A stretch of DNA of 64,000 nt from Hyphomicrobiales bacterium (GCA_006844605.1 SPJN01000038.1:1-64000); one strand, 5' to 3'. Positions 35,883 through 44,920 are shown, numbered from the stretch's first letter. Made by a program: numbers and translations. The notes: generated by a model not told the origin, from the letters alone.

Positions 35883-36767
35883 TTAGGTGTGATTTTCGGG
35901 GCGATACTGGATCAACCGCCCGTTCGGGCGACGGCGCAACCTGTTCCACAACCGTCCCAATCGCGCCCGCGGGCCCCATGGTGGCCACGGCCCGTCATAC
36001 AGGGGATAGGGCGGGAAGCGATCCTGATCGGATTTAAAGTAAGTCTCCCGGAGTTTCACGCTTCTGCGCGCATCTGCAGCCTCTCCTTCCCAGAAGGGGA
36101 AGACATAAGTTCCTAATCGATCGAAGCCGGCCACCCAAAATTTCAACATCCAATCAAAGTTCAAGCTCCACGTAATTCTACGAGTCGCCAACTGCGTCTT
36201 GGTTTCAGGCAGATATGCAGCGCTCACTTCAGTCCGTAATCGACTGTCAAATTCACCAATGTGCCGTACCAACACCTTGGATGGCCCTGTAACTTCTTGC
36301 GGCTTTTCTGAGATTGTCAATTGATGCCAGCGGCAATTGCGCGGTTTGAAGGCGATCACATTCTGGCCATGCACAGCAATGGCCTCAAAAGCAGGGATGA
36401 TGTTGCCGGACATTCCATAAAGCTTGGGTCGGTTTAGCCTCATCCAATCAACGGATAGATTATTGCGTTCGACCAATTGGAAATCATTATCACGCAGCTC
36501 AATGCACAATTCTTGACTGCCGCCACGCCACCATTTTAGCAATGTCGGGTCTTGTTTTTCATACGGTGTATCATCGAAGATCAACAGATAGCCGAAATAC
36601 AGTTTGAACGCAGCGACAAGGCGTTGGTCCCATTCTGCCCGACACAGGGATTTCCCATGAAGCGTCAGCTCAACACCTGATCTATAGGGGAACAAGATTC
36701 CACCCAAGATCGGCGGCAGGTTCTGCCGCTGCCGCAGCTTTATCTCATGTGCGTATCTGACTTCCAC
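35883..36767 (-). CDS. Cassette gene 2, unknown 294-aa protein (possibly DUF6708-like)
   Basis: This 294-residue, mostly soluble protein starts at a GTG that directly abuts the TAG of the 506-aa gene (TAGGTG). Its N-terminal third has one moderately hydrophobic patch (AAFKLYFGYLLIFDD). The middle has LSVDWMRLNRPKLYG followed by a segment reading into AFEAIAV. The C-terminus is aromatic and proline-rich (DRFPPYPLYDGPWPPWG) and then strongly basic. The R-x-N-R-x-x-x-Y pattern and the proline-rich end remind me of DUF6708 proteins found near type VI effectors. I cannot confirm this. Coupled translation suggests the product acts with, or protects against, its neighbour. Confidence 0.6.
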   Translation of the reverse strand: MEVRYAHEIKLRQRQNLPPILGGILFPYRSGVELTLHGKSLCRAEWDQRLVAAFKLYFGYLLIFDDTPYEKQDPTLLKWWRGGSQELCIELRDNDFQLVERNNLSVDWMRLNRPKLYGMSGNIIPAFEAIAVHGQNVIAFKPRNCRWHQLTISEKPQEVTGPSKVLVRHIGEFDSRLRTEVSAAYLPETKTQLATRRITWSLNFDWMLKFWVAGFDRLGTYVFPFWEGEAADARRSVKLRETYFKSDQDRFPPYPLYDGPWPPWGPRARLGRLWNRLRRRPNGRLIQYRPENHT

Positions 36768-38288
36768 CTAGTTCCCCGTAACTGCATCCCAAGCTTCGTC
36801 AAAATATGTATCTATGGCTGTGCCTGCTGCATAATTCGCGCCGCCAATGATAAGGATGGCCAATGGAAGTGCAAGCCCACCGGTTAGGGCAACCGCACCC
36901 GCTGTAATCGCAGCACCCGCAACAAGGCCAAGTCCCTGTTTCGCGCTCTCCTTCACCTTGTCGTCAGCGCTTGCAATACTTTCTGCGGCCATACCTATCG
37001 ACAGCACAGTCAATACACCGCCAGCCTTGGCCAGTCTTTGAATATGTTTGAAGGCATCGACACTGGTATCGGCCACTTCGTAGAGGGCCTTGACCCGCAT
37101 TTTTGTTTGGATTTTTGGATCAAGTTGCGTGATCTGTTTCCCGGTTTCCTTCAGCGCCTGGTCATTCGCCAACGCATCCAGAGTTTTGCCCTTTTCCGCA
37201 GCATTGCGGATAATATCCCGTACAATTGGCGGGGCCACCTTCTCAATTGATTGTGTTGTTGTTTGAAACCGCTCCAGTTGATTGGCGAGGGCCTTGTCAA
37301 TGCTTATGCCTTCTTTCGCAGCCTGTTCGACCGCTTTGGCGCGCAGCTGATCTTTCAAAAATTCCTTAGATTTATCAGTAAGGTTACTTATCAGATCTTT
37401 TAGCTCTTTGGGCTTCACTGCTCGTCCTGCGGCACTGCCAGCACCAATCACATTTGACGCAACGTCTTTGTCTGATTGTTGGGTGCCGCTGAAAATGTCG
37501 TCAAACAGCTTTTCCATCTCGCTCTTGCCGCCATCCGGCTGCGTGCGGTCACCATGCCGGTCATTGCGGCGGGCTTCGGATACCGCCTCTTTCCCAGTAG
37601 ATTCAGAATAATATAGCCGCCCAATTTCCGCATCACGTGCGTTTTCGCGGGCTTCCACACGTTCTTCGGTACGTTGCAAGCCGTGACGGGCCGCGCGACG
37701 CAGATCAACGGGCGACAGGGCGTCAACACGGTCCTGCCGGTCTTGTGCCGCTTTAGTCTTTTCAGCCTGCTTTGCCGCCAACTGCTGATTTTCTCGATCC
37801 GCGCGAGCCTTCAATTTTTGTTGCCGGGTCAGCGGCTGTTGGGGCGGCTGTTCGGGCGGCTGTGGCGGTGTGGGTTGTGGAGCCCCATTGGCATCCGGCG
37901 TTTCTGGCTGCGCTGCAATCTCGGCACGTTTTTCGCGGGCCAACACCTTGTCCGCGAGGGGGAGTGTCGGCTTCCCTGTTGACTCTGCATAAAGGGTTTT
38001 GCCAATCACCGCGCCATTTTCCTCTGGCGACCGAATTGGTGCTTTATTTGCACCATTTTGATCCAAAGAATCCCGGCTGGACGGTGCGATATCGTCCGCC
38101 CGTTTATCAGCCAAGGCAATCGCGCTTAGCTTTTGCTTGCCTTGCCGGGCCAGTTGTTCCAACCCCTTACCCGTAGAATCGGGATACAAGGCCTGTCCAA
38201 TCATGGCATCTTGTTCCTGTGCAGTGGGTGATGGCAGAGCGTGGTTTTGTTTTTTCTTTGGGGAAAATCGGGGCATCATACGATCCAT
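36768..38288 (-). CDS. Cassette gene 1: repeat protein with pore-former-like C-terminus (unknown)
   Basis: About 506 residues from the ATG at 38288; ATGs at 38300 and 38279 are alternatives, and the frame is open to 38354. Three motif copies of the form IGxxLYxxSTGK occur at about residues 30, 95 and 222: IGQALYPDSTGK, IGKTLYAESTGK and IGRLYYSESTGK. A proline/glutamine linker (about 133-153) and a highly charged helical stretch follow. The last 90 residues hold two hydrophobic blocks, AGGVLTVLSIGMAAESI and, after KVKESAKQG, a 40-residue glycine/alanine-rich hairpin that ends GTAIDTYFDEAW. This layout resembles pore-forming bacteriocins or type VI pore-forming effectors. There is no signal peptide. 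It breaks the usual pyrF-trpF neighbourhood. Confidence 0.6.
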   Translation of the reverse strand: MDRMMPRFSPKKKQNHALPSPTAQEQDAMIGQALYPDSTGKGLEQLARQGKQKLSAIALADKRADDIAPSSRDSLDQNGANKAPIRSPEENGAVIGKTLYAESTGKPTLPLADKVLAREKRAEIAAQPETPDANGAPQPTPPQPPEQPPQQPLTRQQKLKARADRENQQLAAKQAEKTKAAQDRQDRVDALSPVDLRRAARHGLQRTEERVEARENARDAEIGRLYYSESTGKEAVSEARRNDRHGDRTQPDGGKSEMEKLFDDIFSGTQQSDKDVASNVIGAGSAAGRAVKPKELKDLISNLTDKSKEFLKDQLRAKAVEQAAKEGISIDKALANQLERFQTTTQSIEKVAPPIVRDIIRNAAEKGKTLDALANDQALKETGKQITQLDPKIQTKMRVKALYEVADTSVDAFKHIQRLAKAGGVLTVLSIGMAAESIASADDKVKESAKQGLGLVAGAAITAGAVALTGGLALPLAILIIGGANYAAGTAIDTYFDEAWDAVTGN

Positions 38289-38308
38289 CTGTTTTAGCAT
38301 TTTCCTGC

Positions 38309-38336
38309 ATGATGCATAAAATACTACAATTGTCAA
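38309..38336 (-). promoter_or_regulatory. Candidate promoter of the two-gene cassette
   Basis: On the minus strand a perfect TTGACA (38336-38331) is followed after 16 bp by CATCAT (38314-38309). The surrounding sequence is AT-rich compared with neighbouring genes. The predicted start of transcription lies close to the first possible ATG codons, so the leader would be very short. Confidence 0.35.
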
Positions 38337-38404
38337 GTAAATTCTTCCCGACATGTTGCACGCGGCTACCTGATGGCCCGCTCAATACAGCTGGAGCGAA
38401 AGGC

Positions 38405-39109
38405 TTAAAGACTTGCCGCGATGGCCTTGGCGGCGGCGGCGGGATCGTCCGCAGCGGTAATGGGCCGACCTATCACCAGATAGTCTGCGCCCGCAGACAC
38501 AGCCTGATCCGGCGTCATGATCCGCTTTTGATCGCCAACATCGCTGCCCTTGGGGCGAATGCCCGGCACAATCAATTTGAAGTCTGCGCCCAGATCATCC
38601 TTCAACAAGGCGATTTCATGGGCCGAACACACCACCCCATCAAGGCCGCAATCCTTGGCCAGACGGGCAAGGCGCAACACCTGATCCTGCGGGCTGCCCC
38701 GCTGGCCGACGGCAGCCAAATCTGTTTCATCCATGCTGGTCAACACGGTCACACCGATCAGCAGCGCCCGGTCATTTTCCGGAAGCTCATCCATCGCATC
38801 ACGCGCGGCCCGCATCATCGCAGGGCCACCGGCAGTATGAACATTCAACATAAAGGGACGCGCCCGCATGATAGAGCGGACGGCACCGGCCACCGTGTTC
38901 GGTATGTCGTGAAACTTCAAATCAGCAAAAATCGGCGCACCCAGTTCTGCCATATTGGCAACCCCATCGGGGCCGTGCGCGTTAAAGAATTCAAGCCCCA
39001 GCTTTAATCCCCCCACATGCGGGCCGATATTCACCGCAAGGTCGCGAGCCTGATTGATCGACGGGGTGTCGATGGCACATAAAATGGGGTTTTGGGCGCT
39101 GGTGGTCAT
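38405..39109 (-). CDS. pyrF: Orotidine-5'-phosphate decarboxylase
   Basis: A 234-residue TIM-barrel enzyme that makes UMP. PILCAIDTPSINQA is the first strand, PIFADLKFHDIPNTV holds the catalytic Asp-x-Lys-x-x-Asp, and GVVCSAHEI, IVPGIRP and ADYLVIGRPITAADDP complete the site. The start at 39109 matches the family; the upstream frame to 39214 runs through the 36-bp leader element and a tandem repeat. It follows lapA as in related genomes, but trpF is displaced from it by the cassette. Confidence 0.94.
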   Translation of the reverse strand: MTTSAQNPILCAIDTPSINQARDLAVNIGPHVGGLKLGLEFFNAHGPDGVANMAELGAPIFADLKFHDIPNTVAGAVRSIMRARPFMLNVHTAGGPAMMRAARDAMDELPENDRALLIGVTVLTSMDETDLAAVGQRGSPQDQVLRLARLAKDCGLDGVVCSAHEIALLKDDLGADFKLIVPGIRPKGSDVGDQKRIMTPDQAVSAGADYLVIGRPITAADDPAAAAKAIAASL

Positions 39110-39132
39110 GATTGGCTCCGCTTTGTTGCTGT

Positions 39133-39168
39133 GCTTATGGCAAAAAGCAGCGCAAAACAAAAGGGGCA
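39133..39168. repeat. 36-bp element shared with the trpF leader (copy 2)
   Basis: This copy starts 23 bp beyond the pyrF start codon on its upstream side and agrees with 35835-35870 at 32 of 36 bases. On the minus strand TTTTGT and CATAAG are 17 bp apart, a plausible sigma-70-like pair. Confidence 0.7.
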
Positions 39169-39180
39169 TTCGGGCCGCAC

Positions 39181-39268
39181 AATCAGCCCGGCTAGATTGA
39201 TCCTGCAAGATCAATCCAAATAATCAGCCCGGCTAGATTGATCCTGCGAGATCAATCCAAATAATCAG
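39181..39268. repeat. 41-bp tandem repeat with internal palindrome at the lapA 3' end
   Basis: Two full 41-bp units (39181 and 39222) and the start of a third (39263) lie head to tail. Each unit contains GATTGATC and GATCAATC, a perfect 8-bp inverted repeat around a 6-base loop, so the array can form two hairpins in series. The lapA stop codon lies inside the third, partial unit. The hairpins lack a T run, so they may act as a weak terminator or as an RNA-end stabiliser between lapA and pyrF. Confidence 0.8.
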
Positions 39269-39645
39269 CTAAGCGTCGGCGCAATTAGGTTGTCGCTGTC
39301 TGTCTTGCCTGCGGTCATCTCATCGCGTTGTGGTTTTGCGCCACCAATAATGGCCTTGCGCTCCGCCCGTTCAGCTTGCTTTGCGCTGGTGCGATGGGCA
39401 CGGGCATCCTTGCGCTGTGTGCCCCCACCCAGCCATAGAGCCAGCGCCCCGGCCAAAAAGCCCAACAGGAAAAACCCGAACAGCATCACAAATAATGGCA
39501 TACGCAGGCCAAGCGCAGCGGTATCGCTGCCAAATGGATCAAGGTTCAGCAAGGTCATATCGCGATTGGCGACCGCAATCCCCACAAACAGAATGATCAC
39601 GATCAGGAATGCGATAAGTCGCAGAAAGGCGGTCAATCTATGCAC
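39265..39645 (-). CDS. lapA: LapA-domain (DUF1049) membrane protein
   Basis: A 126-residue protein with the LapA/DUF1049 domain: an N-terminal membrane helix (LIAFLIVIILFVGIAVANRD), then DMTLLNLDPFG, then a second helix (MPLFVMLFGFFLLGFLAGAL). A charged C-terminal tail follows (TQRKDARAHRTSAKQAERAE). In enteric bacteria LapA works with LapB in controlling lipopolysaccharide synthesis. Its place after ihfB and before pyrF is conserved in many alphaproteobacteria. The last codons are duplicated in the tandem repeat that follows. Confidence 0.85.
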   Translation of the reverse strand: MHRLTAFLRLIAFLIVIILFVGIAVANRDMTLLNLDPFGSDTAALGLRMPLFVMLFGFFLLGFLAGALALWLGGGTQRKDARAHRTSAKQAERAERKAIIGGAKPQRDEMTAGKTDSDNLIAPTLS

Positions 39646-39684
39646 GGGCGCGGTCTGCCTTTAATGGGAGGGGGATGCGACGGG

Positions 39685-40020
39685 TCAAAAACCAGCCGTG
39701 GTATCGCCGGCGGCGTCGGGTGCAATGGGTGCGGCCTCATCCTCGCCATTCAGGCGATCACGCAATTCCTTGCCGGTTTTGAAAAAGGGCACATGCTTTT
39801 CACGCACATGAACCTGTTCCCCGGTACGCGGGTTACGCCCCGCACGGGCGGCGCGATGCTTTACCGAAAAGGCACCAAAGCCCCGCAGCTCAACACGGTT
39901 GCCCTTTGCCAGCGAGTCTGTGATTGCATCAAAAATGGCGTTCACAATCCGCTCAACATCGCGTTGATATAGATGTGGATTATCGTCCGCAATCTTGGCA
40001 ATCAGTTCTGATTTTATCAT
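39685..40020 (-). CDS. ihfB: Integration host factor subunit beta
   Basis: A 111-residue HU/IHF-family protein. [10 protein letters not shown] and [19 protein letters not shown] are the helical body, [23 protein letters not shown] carries the family signature with the intercalating-arm region (RNPRTGE; listed in parts), and [12 protein letters not shown] ends the domain. An acidic/alanine-rich tail extends beyond. The start at 40020 has GGGGAG upstream. The location directly after rpsA is standard for ihfB. Confidence 0.92.
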   Translation of the reverse strand: MIKSELIAKIADDNPHLYQRDVERIVNAIFDAITDSLAKGNRVELRGFGAFSVKHRAARAGRNPRTGEQVHVREKHVPFFKTGKELRDRLNGEDEAAPIAPDAAGDTTAGF

Positions 40021-40145
40021 GCCTTTATTCTCCCCTGTCGGATCGCCGCCCACCTGAACAGTCCAACCGACGCCGATATTGTGCCAAAACCCACCTTTAG
40101 CGTCAACAAATCCAACACGGGATAAGGCGAAAAAATCCTTATAAA

Positions 40146-40180
40146 AAAGGCGGATGCCCGATTTTGGGGCACCCGCCTTC
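40146..40180 (-). terminator. Terminator of rpsA
   Basis: On the minus strand AAGGCGGGTGCCC pairs with GGGCATCCGCCTT around a short loop and runs into TTTTTTAT. It lies about 40 bp after the rpsA stop. Confidence 0.85.
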
Positions 40181-40221
40181 CCTAATTTGGGTCAGATCAG
40201 GCAGCAATGCTGCCCATCCGA

Positions 40222-41922
40222 TTATTCGTCGTCTGTCTTGTCGCGCAGTGCGGCACCCAGAATATCACCCAGCAATGCGCCGGAGTCTGATGAACCATAC
40301 TGTTCCACGGCTTCCTTCTCTTCGGCGATTTCCAGTGCCTTGATGGAAACGGTGATACGACGATTGCGGCCATCAATATTGATGATACGCGCATCGATAT
40401 GATCGCCTTCGGTGAAGCGTTCGGGACGCTGCTCGGCACGATCACGGCTAAGGTCAGACTTACGAACAAAGGCGGTCATGTCGGAATCGCCGACCTTCAC
40501 TTCGATGCCGCCGGACTGAACTGACGTCACAGTGCAGGTGACCGTATCGCCGCGCTTGAAGCCGGCAAGGCTTTCAAACGGATCGTTGGCAAGCTGCTTG
40601 ATACCGAGTGAAATACGTTCTTTTTCCACGTCGATTTCAAGAACCTGTGCGGCAACCTGATCGCCCTTCTGGAATTCGGCCAACGCTTCTTCGCCGGAAC
40701 GGTTCCAATCAAGGTCAGACAGATGAACCATGCCATCGACGCCTTCTTCAAGGCCGATGAACAGACCGAATTCGGTGATGTTCTTGACTTCACCTTCAAC
40801 GGAGGTGCCAACGGGATGGGATGCTTCGAAGGCTTCCCACGGATTGGCTGTGCACTGCTTGATACCAAGCGAGATGCGGCGCTTCGCCGGATCGATTTCC
40901 AGCACTTCGACGGTGACTTCCTGTGAAGTAGAAACGATCTTGCCCGGATGGATGTTCTTCTTGGTCCAGCTCATTTCTGAAACGTGAACCAAACCTTCAA
41001 CACCCGGCTCCAGCTCAACAAATGCACCATAATCGGTGATGTTTGTTACGCGGCCTTCGAAACGTGACCCGATCGGGAATTTGGATGAAACCGCATCCCA
41101 AGGATCTGACTGCAGCTGTTTCATGCCAAGCGAGATACGCTGTGTTTCAGGGTTGATCTTAACGATCTGCACCTGAACCGTTTCGCCAATGGTCACAACC
41201 TCTGACGGGTGATTGACGCGACGCCATGCCATGTCGGTGACATGCAGCAGGCCATCAATACCGCCAAGGTCAACGAACGCACCGTAATCGGTGATATTCT
41301 TGACAACACCATCACGGACCTGACCTTCTTCAAGGTTGCCCATCAATTCCTGGCGCTGTTCGGCGCGTGTTTCTTCCAGAACGGCACGACGGCTGACAAC
41401 GATGTTGCCACGACGACGGTCCATTTTCAGGATCTGGAAAGGCTGTGTTTCACCCAAAAGCGGGGTCACATCACGCACGGGGCGGATATCAACCTGTGAA
41501 CCGGGCAGGAAGGCCACTGCGCCTGAAAGGTCAACGGTAAAGCCACCCTTCACACGACCGAAGATCACGCCATCGACGCGTTCATTGGCTTCGTATTTGG
41601 TTTCCAGAACATTCCATGCTTCTTCGCGGCGCGCCTTGTCACGAGACAGGACGGCTTCGCCCATGGCATTTTCCACGCGGTCAAGGAACACCTCAACCTC
41701 ATCGCCGACAACCAGTTCAGGGTCCTGGCCGGGGGCGGCAAATTCTTTCAACGGCACGCGGCCTTCGGTTTTCAATCCGACGTCAATGACAGCAAAGTCA
41801 TTTTCAACGCGTGTCACGGTGCCTTTGACAACGGAACCTTCAACCGGCTGTTCTGCCGAGAATGTTTCGTTCAAAAGGGCTTCAAAATCCTCGCGAGAGG
41901 GGGTCATGCTAGTTTCGGTCAT
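40222..41922 (-). CDS. rpsA: 30S ribosomal protein S1
   Basis: A 566-residue protein with six S1 RNA-binding repeats. Typical repeat cores are VVKNITDYGAFVDLGGIDGLLHV, split here as VKNITDYGAFVDLGG and DGLLHVTDM, and GRVTNITDYGAFVELEPG and VKNITEFGLFIGLEEG. It binds mRNA leaders on the 30S subunit. Length and order are standard, and it sits between cmk and ihfB as in most proteobacteria. Confidence 0.96.
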   Translation of the reverse strand: MTETSMTPSREDFEALLNETFSAEQPVEGSVVKGTVTRVENDFAVIDVGLKTEGRVPLKEFAAPGQDPELVVGDEVEVFLDRVENAMGEAVLSRDKARREEAWNVLETKYEANERVDGVIFGRVKGGFTVDLSGAVAFLPGSQVDIRPVRDVTPLLGETQPFQILKMDRRRGNIVVSRRAVLEETRAEQRQELMGNLEEGQVRDGVVKNITDYGAFVDLGGIDGLLHVTDMAWRRVNHPSEVVTIGETVQVQIVKINPETQRISLGMKQLQSDPWDAVSSKFPIGSRFEGRVTNITDYGAFVELEPGVEGLVHVSEMSWTKKNIHPGKIVSTSQEVTVEVLEIDPAKRRISLGIKQCTANPWEAFEASHPVGTSVEGEVKNITEFGLFIGLEEGVDGMVHLSDLDWNRSGEEALAEFQKGDQVAAQVLEIDVEKERISLGIKQLANDPFESLAGFKRGDTVTCTVTSVQSGGIEVKVGDSDMTAFVRKSDLSRDRAEQRPERFTEGDHIDARIINIDGRNRRITVSIKALEIAEEKEAVEQYGSSDSGALLGDILGAALRDKTDDE

Positions 41923-42063
41923 GCCAGAATTGGCTCCAATGGGTTCGGTTAGGCCATCCTGTTAACAATCGGGATGGCGATTAAAATTGGTCCCACGCGC
42001 GCATAAACGCCCGTAAAACGGCTCAATCTTGGTGAAAATAAAGGCCCGTGGCGCGTGATGAAT

Positions 42064-42081
42064 TTTGGGCTATTGCCCAAG
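42064..42081 (-). other. Short hairpin over the cmk stop codon
   Basis: On the minus strand TTGGGC-AATA-GCCCAA spans the last codons and stop of cmk and is followed by AAAATT. It is a small stem that could slow decay or aid termination before rpsA. Confidence 0.35.
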
Positions 42082-42729
42082 ACGCGCCGCGCAAATCTTT
42101 AGCGCAGCCTTCAGGGCAGCTTCTATATCTAATTCTGTGGTATCTAGCAAGACCGCATCCGCCGCCTGCGACAATGGCGCGGCGGCCCGTTCGCTGTCCC
42201 GTTTGTCCCGCGCAATCAAATCAGCCAGCACCTGCCCATAATCAGCGCCCGTGTCACCCCGCGCTACCAACTCCTCATACCGGCGACGCGCCCGCGCCGC
42301 GTCAGAGGCTGTAATGAACAGTTTCAGGTCCGCTTGCGGGCAAATCACAGTGCCCACATCGCGCCCATCAAGCACCGCCCCGGCCTTACCGCTGGGCGGA
42401 TGGCTTGCAAATTGCCGCTGAAAATCAAGCAGGGCCGCCCGCACACCGGGAATTACCGCCACTTTTGACGCCATTTGCCCGACATCATCGCGCCTGATCG
42501 CTGGATCATTCAATATCACCGCATTCAGCGTTTTGGCGCAATCTGTTGCCGCCGCATCAAAATCGGGGCTTTCGGGGTTAAGGCCCGCGGCCAACGCCTC
42601 AAACGCGGTTGCGCGGTATAGCGCACCGGTATCCAGATGGGCAAAGTCAAAATGGGCCGCCAATTGCTTGGCCAATGTGCCCTTGCCTGCCGCCGCCGGC
42701 CCATCAATGGCAATCACGGTTGAGGTCAT
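42070..42729 (-). CDS. cmk: Cytidylate kinase
   Basis: A 219-residue nucleoside monophosphate kinase that phosphorylates CMP and dCMP. The P-loop is [28 protein letters not shown] binds the nucleotide, [16 protein letters not shown] is the family signature, and RARRRYEEL lies in the lid. Its ATG overlaps the aroA stop by 4 bp (ATGA), in line with the widespread aroA-cmk-rpsA order. Confidence 0.95.
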   Translation of the reverse strand: MTSTVIAIDGPAAAGKGTLAKQLAAHFDFAHLDTGALYRATAFEALAAGLNPESPDFDAAATDCAKTLNAVILNDPAIRRDDVGQMASKVAVIPGVRAALLDFQRQFASHPPSGKAGAVLDGRDVGTVICPQADLKLFITASDAARARRRYEELVARGDTGADYGQVLADLIARDKRDSERAAAPLSQAADAVLLDTTELDIEAALKAALKICAARLGQ

Positions 42730-44120
42730 GAGCCTTCACTTTCCATAATCGCGTCACCTTCCACAATATCTGCGCCCAACGCGCCCATATCATCGACAAA
42801 ACTGGGAAAGCTTGTGCGGATCGGCGCGCCATCGTCAACCGTAATAGGGGCCGCTGCACACATGCCCAGCACCAGAAAGCTCATCGCGATGCGGTGATCC
42901 AGATGGGTTGCAATCTTGGCACCGCCGGGCACTGCGGCGCCCGCAGTTCCCGTAATGGCCAACCCGTCCTGATAATCTTCTACAGCGACACCGCAGGCCC
43001 GCAAGCCTTCGGACATGACGGCCAAACGGTCAGATTCTTTCACCCGCAGCTCTTCCAACCCACGGGTGACGGTGCGCCCTTTCGCCAAGGCGGCTGCCAC
43101 AAACAGGATCGGATATTCGTCAATCATGCTGGGGGCGCGGTCCTCAGGCACGGTCACGCCATGTAGCGGGGCATGACGGGCAACAATATCGCCAACCGGC
43201 TCCCCGCCCTCGTCACGCTCATTCTCAATGCTGATATCCGCACCCATTTCAAGCAGGGTTGTGATCAACCCAATGCGGCCCGGATTCAACAAAACGCCCG
43301 GCAGGCGCACCTCTGATCCGGGGACCAGACAGGCCGCCACAATCGGAAAGGCCGCCGATGATGGATCGGCGGGGACGTTAATAGTACAGGCCTCAAGCTC
43401 CCGCTCTCCCGACACGGTAATCACGCGCCCTTCGTCGGTTTCGACGACGCTGATCGCGGCCCCGAACGCCTTTAACATCCGTTCAGTGTGATCGCGGGTC
43501 GCAATCGGCTCAATCACACTGGTGTCACCTGGCGCATTCAGCCCGGCCAACAACACCGCTGACTTCACCTGGGCGGAGGCAACAGGCAACTTATAGGTGA
43601 CCGGTTGGGCCGGATTGGCGCCGGTCATGGTCAGGGGCAGGCGGTCCCCCTCCCGTGCATGAAATGCTGTACCGAATTGGGCGAGTGGCCGTGTCACCCG
43701 GCCCATCGGGCGGGACGACAGACTGGCATCACCGATAAGGGTCGCGGTAATCGGACTTGTTGCCATCAACCCCATCAACAGACGGACCCCGGTGCCCGAA
43801 TTGCCCATATCAATGGCAGTCTCAGGCTCCTTAAAGCCGCCAACGCCTGTGCCCCACACATGCCAGCGTCCGTCATCATCCTTATGAATATCAGCGCCCA
43901 ATGCCTGCATGGCAGCGATTGTGGCCAGCACGTCTTCACCTTCCAGCAGACCCGAAACGACGGTTTCACCGATCGCTGCGCCGCCGAACATGATGGATCT
44001 GTGCGATATTGATTTGTCCCCGGGCAACATCATTGTGCCGGTCAAGGCCCCTGACTGCGTGGCATGAAGGGGGGACGGCCCGGCCTGTGCTGCCGGATTG
44101 CCGTTATTTGCGGTGCTCAT
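42726..44120 (-). CDS. aroA: 3-phosphoshikimate 1-carboxyvinyltransferase (EPSP synthase)
   Basis: A 464-residue shikimate-pathway enzyme. [16 protein letters not shown] near the N-terminus, [15 protein letters not shown], and [14 protein letters not shown] with [10 protein letters not shown] at the C-terminus are hallmark motifs. The form with alanine at the glyphosate-sensitive site cannot be judged by eye. The start at 44120 is chosen; the frame is open to 44186 through the intergenic region. It is the first gene of the long minus-strand housekeeping run. Confidence 0.95.
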   Translation of the reverse strand: MSTANNGNPAAQAGPSPLHATQSGALTGTMMLPGDKSISHRSIMFGGAAIGETVVSGLLEGEDVLATIAAMQALGADIHKDDDGRWHVWGTGVGGFKEPETAIDMGNSGTGVRLLMGLMATSPITATLIGDASLSSRPMGRVTRPLAQFGTAFHAREGDRLPLTMTGANPAQPVTYKLPVASAQVKSAVLLAGLNAPGDTSVIEPIATRDHTERMLKAFGAAISVVETDEGRVITVSGERELEACTINVPADPSSAAFPIVAACLVPGSEVRLPGVLLNPGRIGLITTLLEMGADISIENERDEGGEPVGDIVARHAPLHGVTVPEDRAPSMIDEYPILFVAAALAKGRTVTRGLEELRVKESDRLAVMSEGLRACGVAVEDYQDGLAITGTAGAAVPGGAKIATHLDHRIAMSFLVLGMCAAAPITVDDGAPIRTSFPSFVDDMGALGADIVEGDAIMESEGS

Positions 44121-44346
44121 TGCGTGTTGTGTTCGCTTCTGCATGAGGGTGAGCCAAATCCCTTTTCTTATAGCAAGCCCATGCATTTGTGTAAAATGCA
44201 GCCTGCGAAATGGGGCAAAATGGCCTCAAAACCCGCGACATATGCGGCTTTGGCCTATATTGGTTTTTGACTTGCGTGCAAACCCGTGGCATGTCCACTG
44301 TTCTTGAGATTTTTTCTGTTCGAAATCACGAAGCGGAGAGCCCGTT

Positions 44347-44676
44347 ATGGCCAAACCGGAATGGGGCAAAAAGCACAGCTGCCCGTCATGCGGTGCAAAA
44401 TTCTATGACATGCAGGCAGAGACGCCTTTGACATGCCCGAAATGCGACACCGTATTTGAGCCTGAGCGTGTCTTGAAACCCCGTCGCGCCCGCCCTGAAG
44501 ACGACAAGCCTGTCAAAAAGGAAGTCGAAAAGGCCAAAGAGGACGATGACGAAGACGAGGACTTGCTGCTTGATGACAGCGACGACGACGTTGCAGGCAT
44601 CGAACTTGACGATGATGATGATGACGCCGAAGTGGTTGTCGATATCGTCACCGACAAGGCCAAAGAAGACACCTGA
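44347..44676 (+). CDS. TIGR02300 family acidic zinc-ribbon protein
   Basis: A 109-residue protein whose N-terminus MAKPEWGKKHSCPSCGAKFYD has a CxxC pair, with a second pair in TCPKCDTVF. The C-terminal half is almost wholly Asp/Glu with a few Lys. This FYDLN-acid (TIGR02300) family is confined to alphaproteobacteria; its function is unknown. It is usually found beside aroA, as here (divergent), and ahead of tRNA-Ala. Confidence 0.88.
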   Translation: MAKPEWGKKHSCPSCGAKFYDMQAETPLTCPKCDTVFEPERVLKPRRARPEDDKPVKKEVEKAKEDDDEDEDLLLDDSDDDVAGIELDDDDDDAEVVVDIVTDKAKEDT

Positions 44677-44844
44677 TCCCATCGCGACTGCATCGGGCCG
44701 CACCTGTGAGGGCTGGCGGTTCGATGCGGCGTTTTGGAACCCCCGGCGCGCACACTTTCTGCTTGATCCGGGTCAGGCCCGCGCATAGTGTGCGGTCCAC
44801 ATTTCGGCGGCACAATCCTATAGCCGCCGCACAGTCTGGTTTTA

Positions 44845-44920
<76 letters not shown>

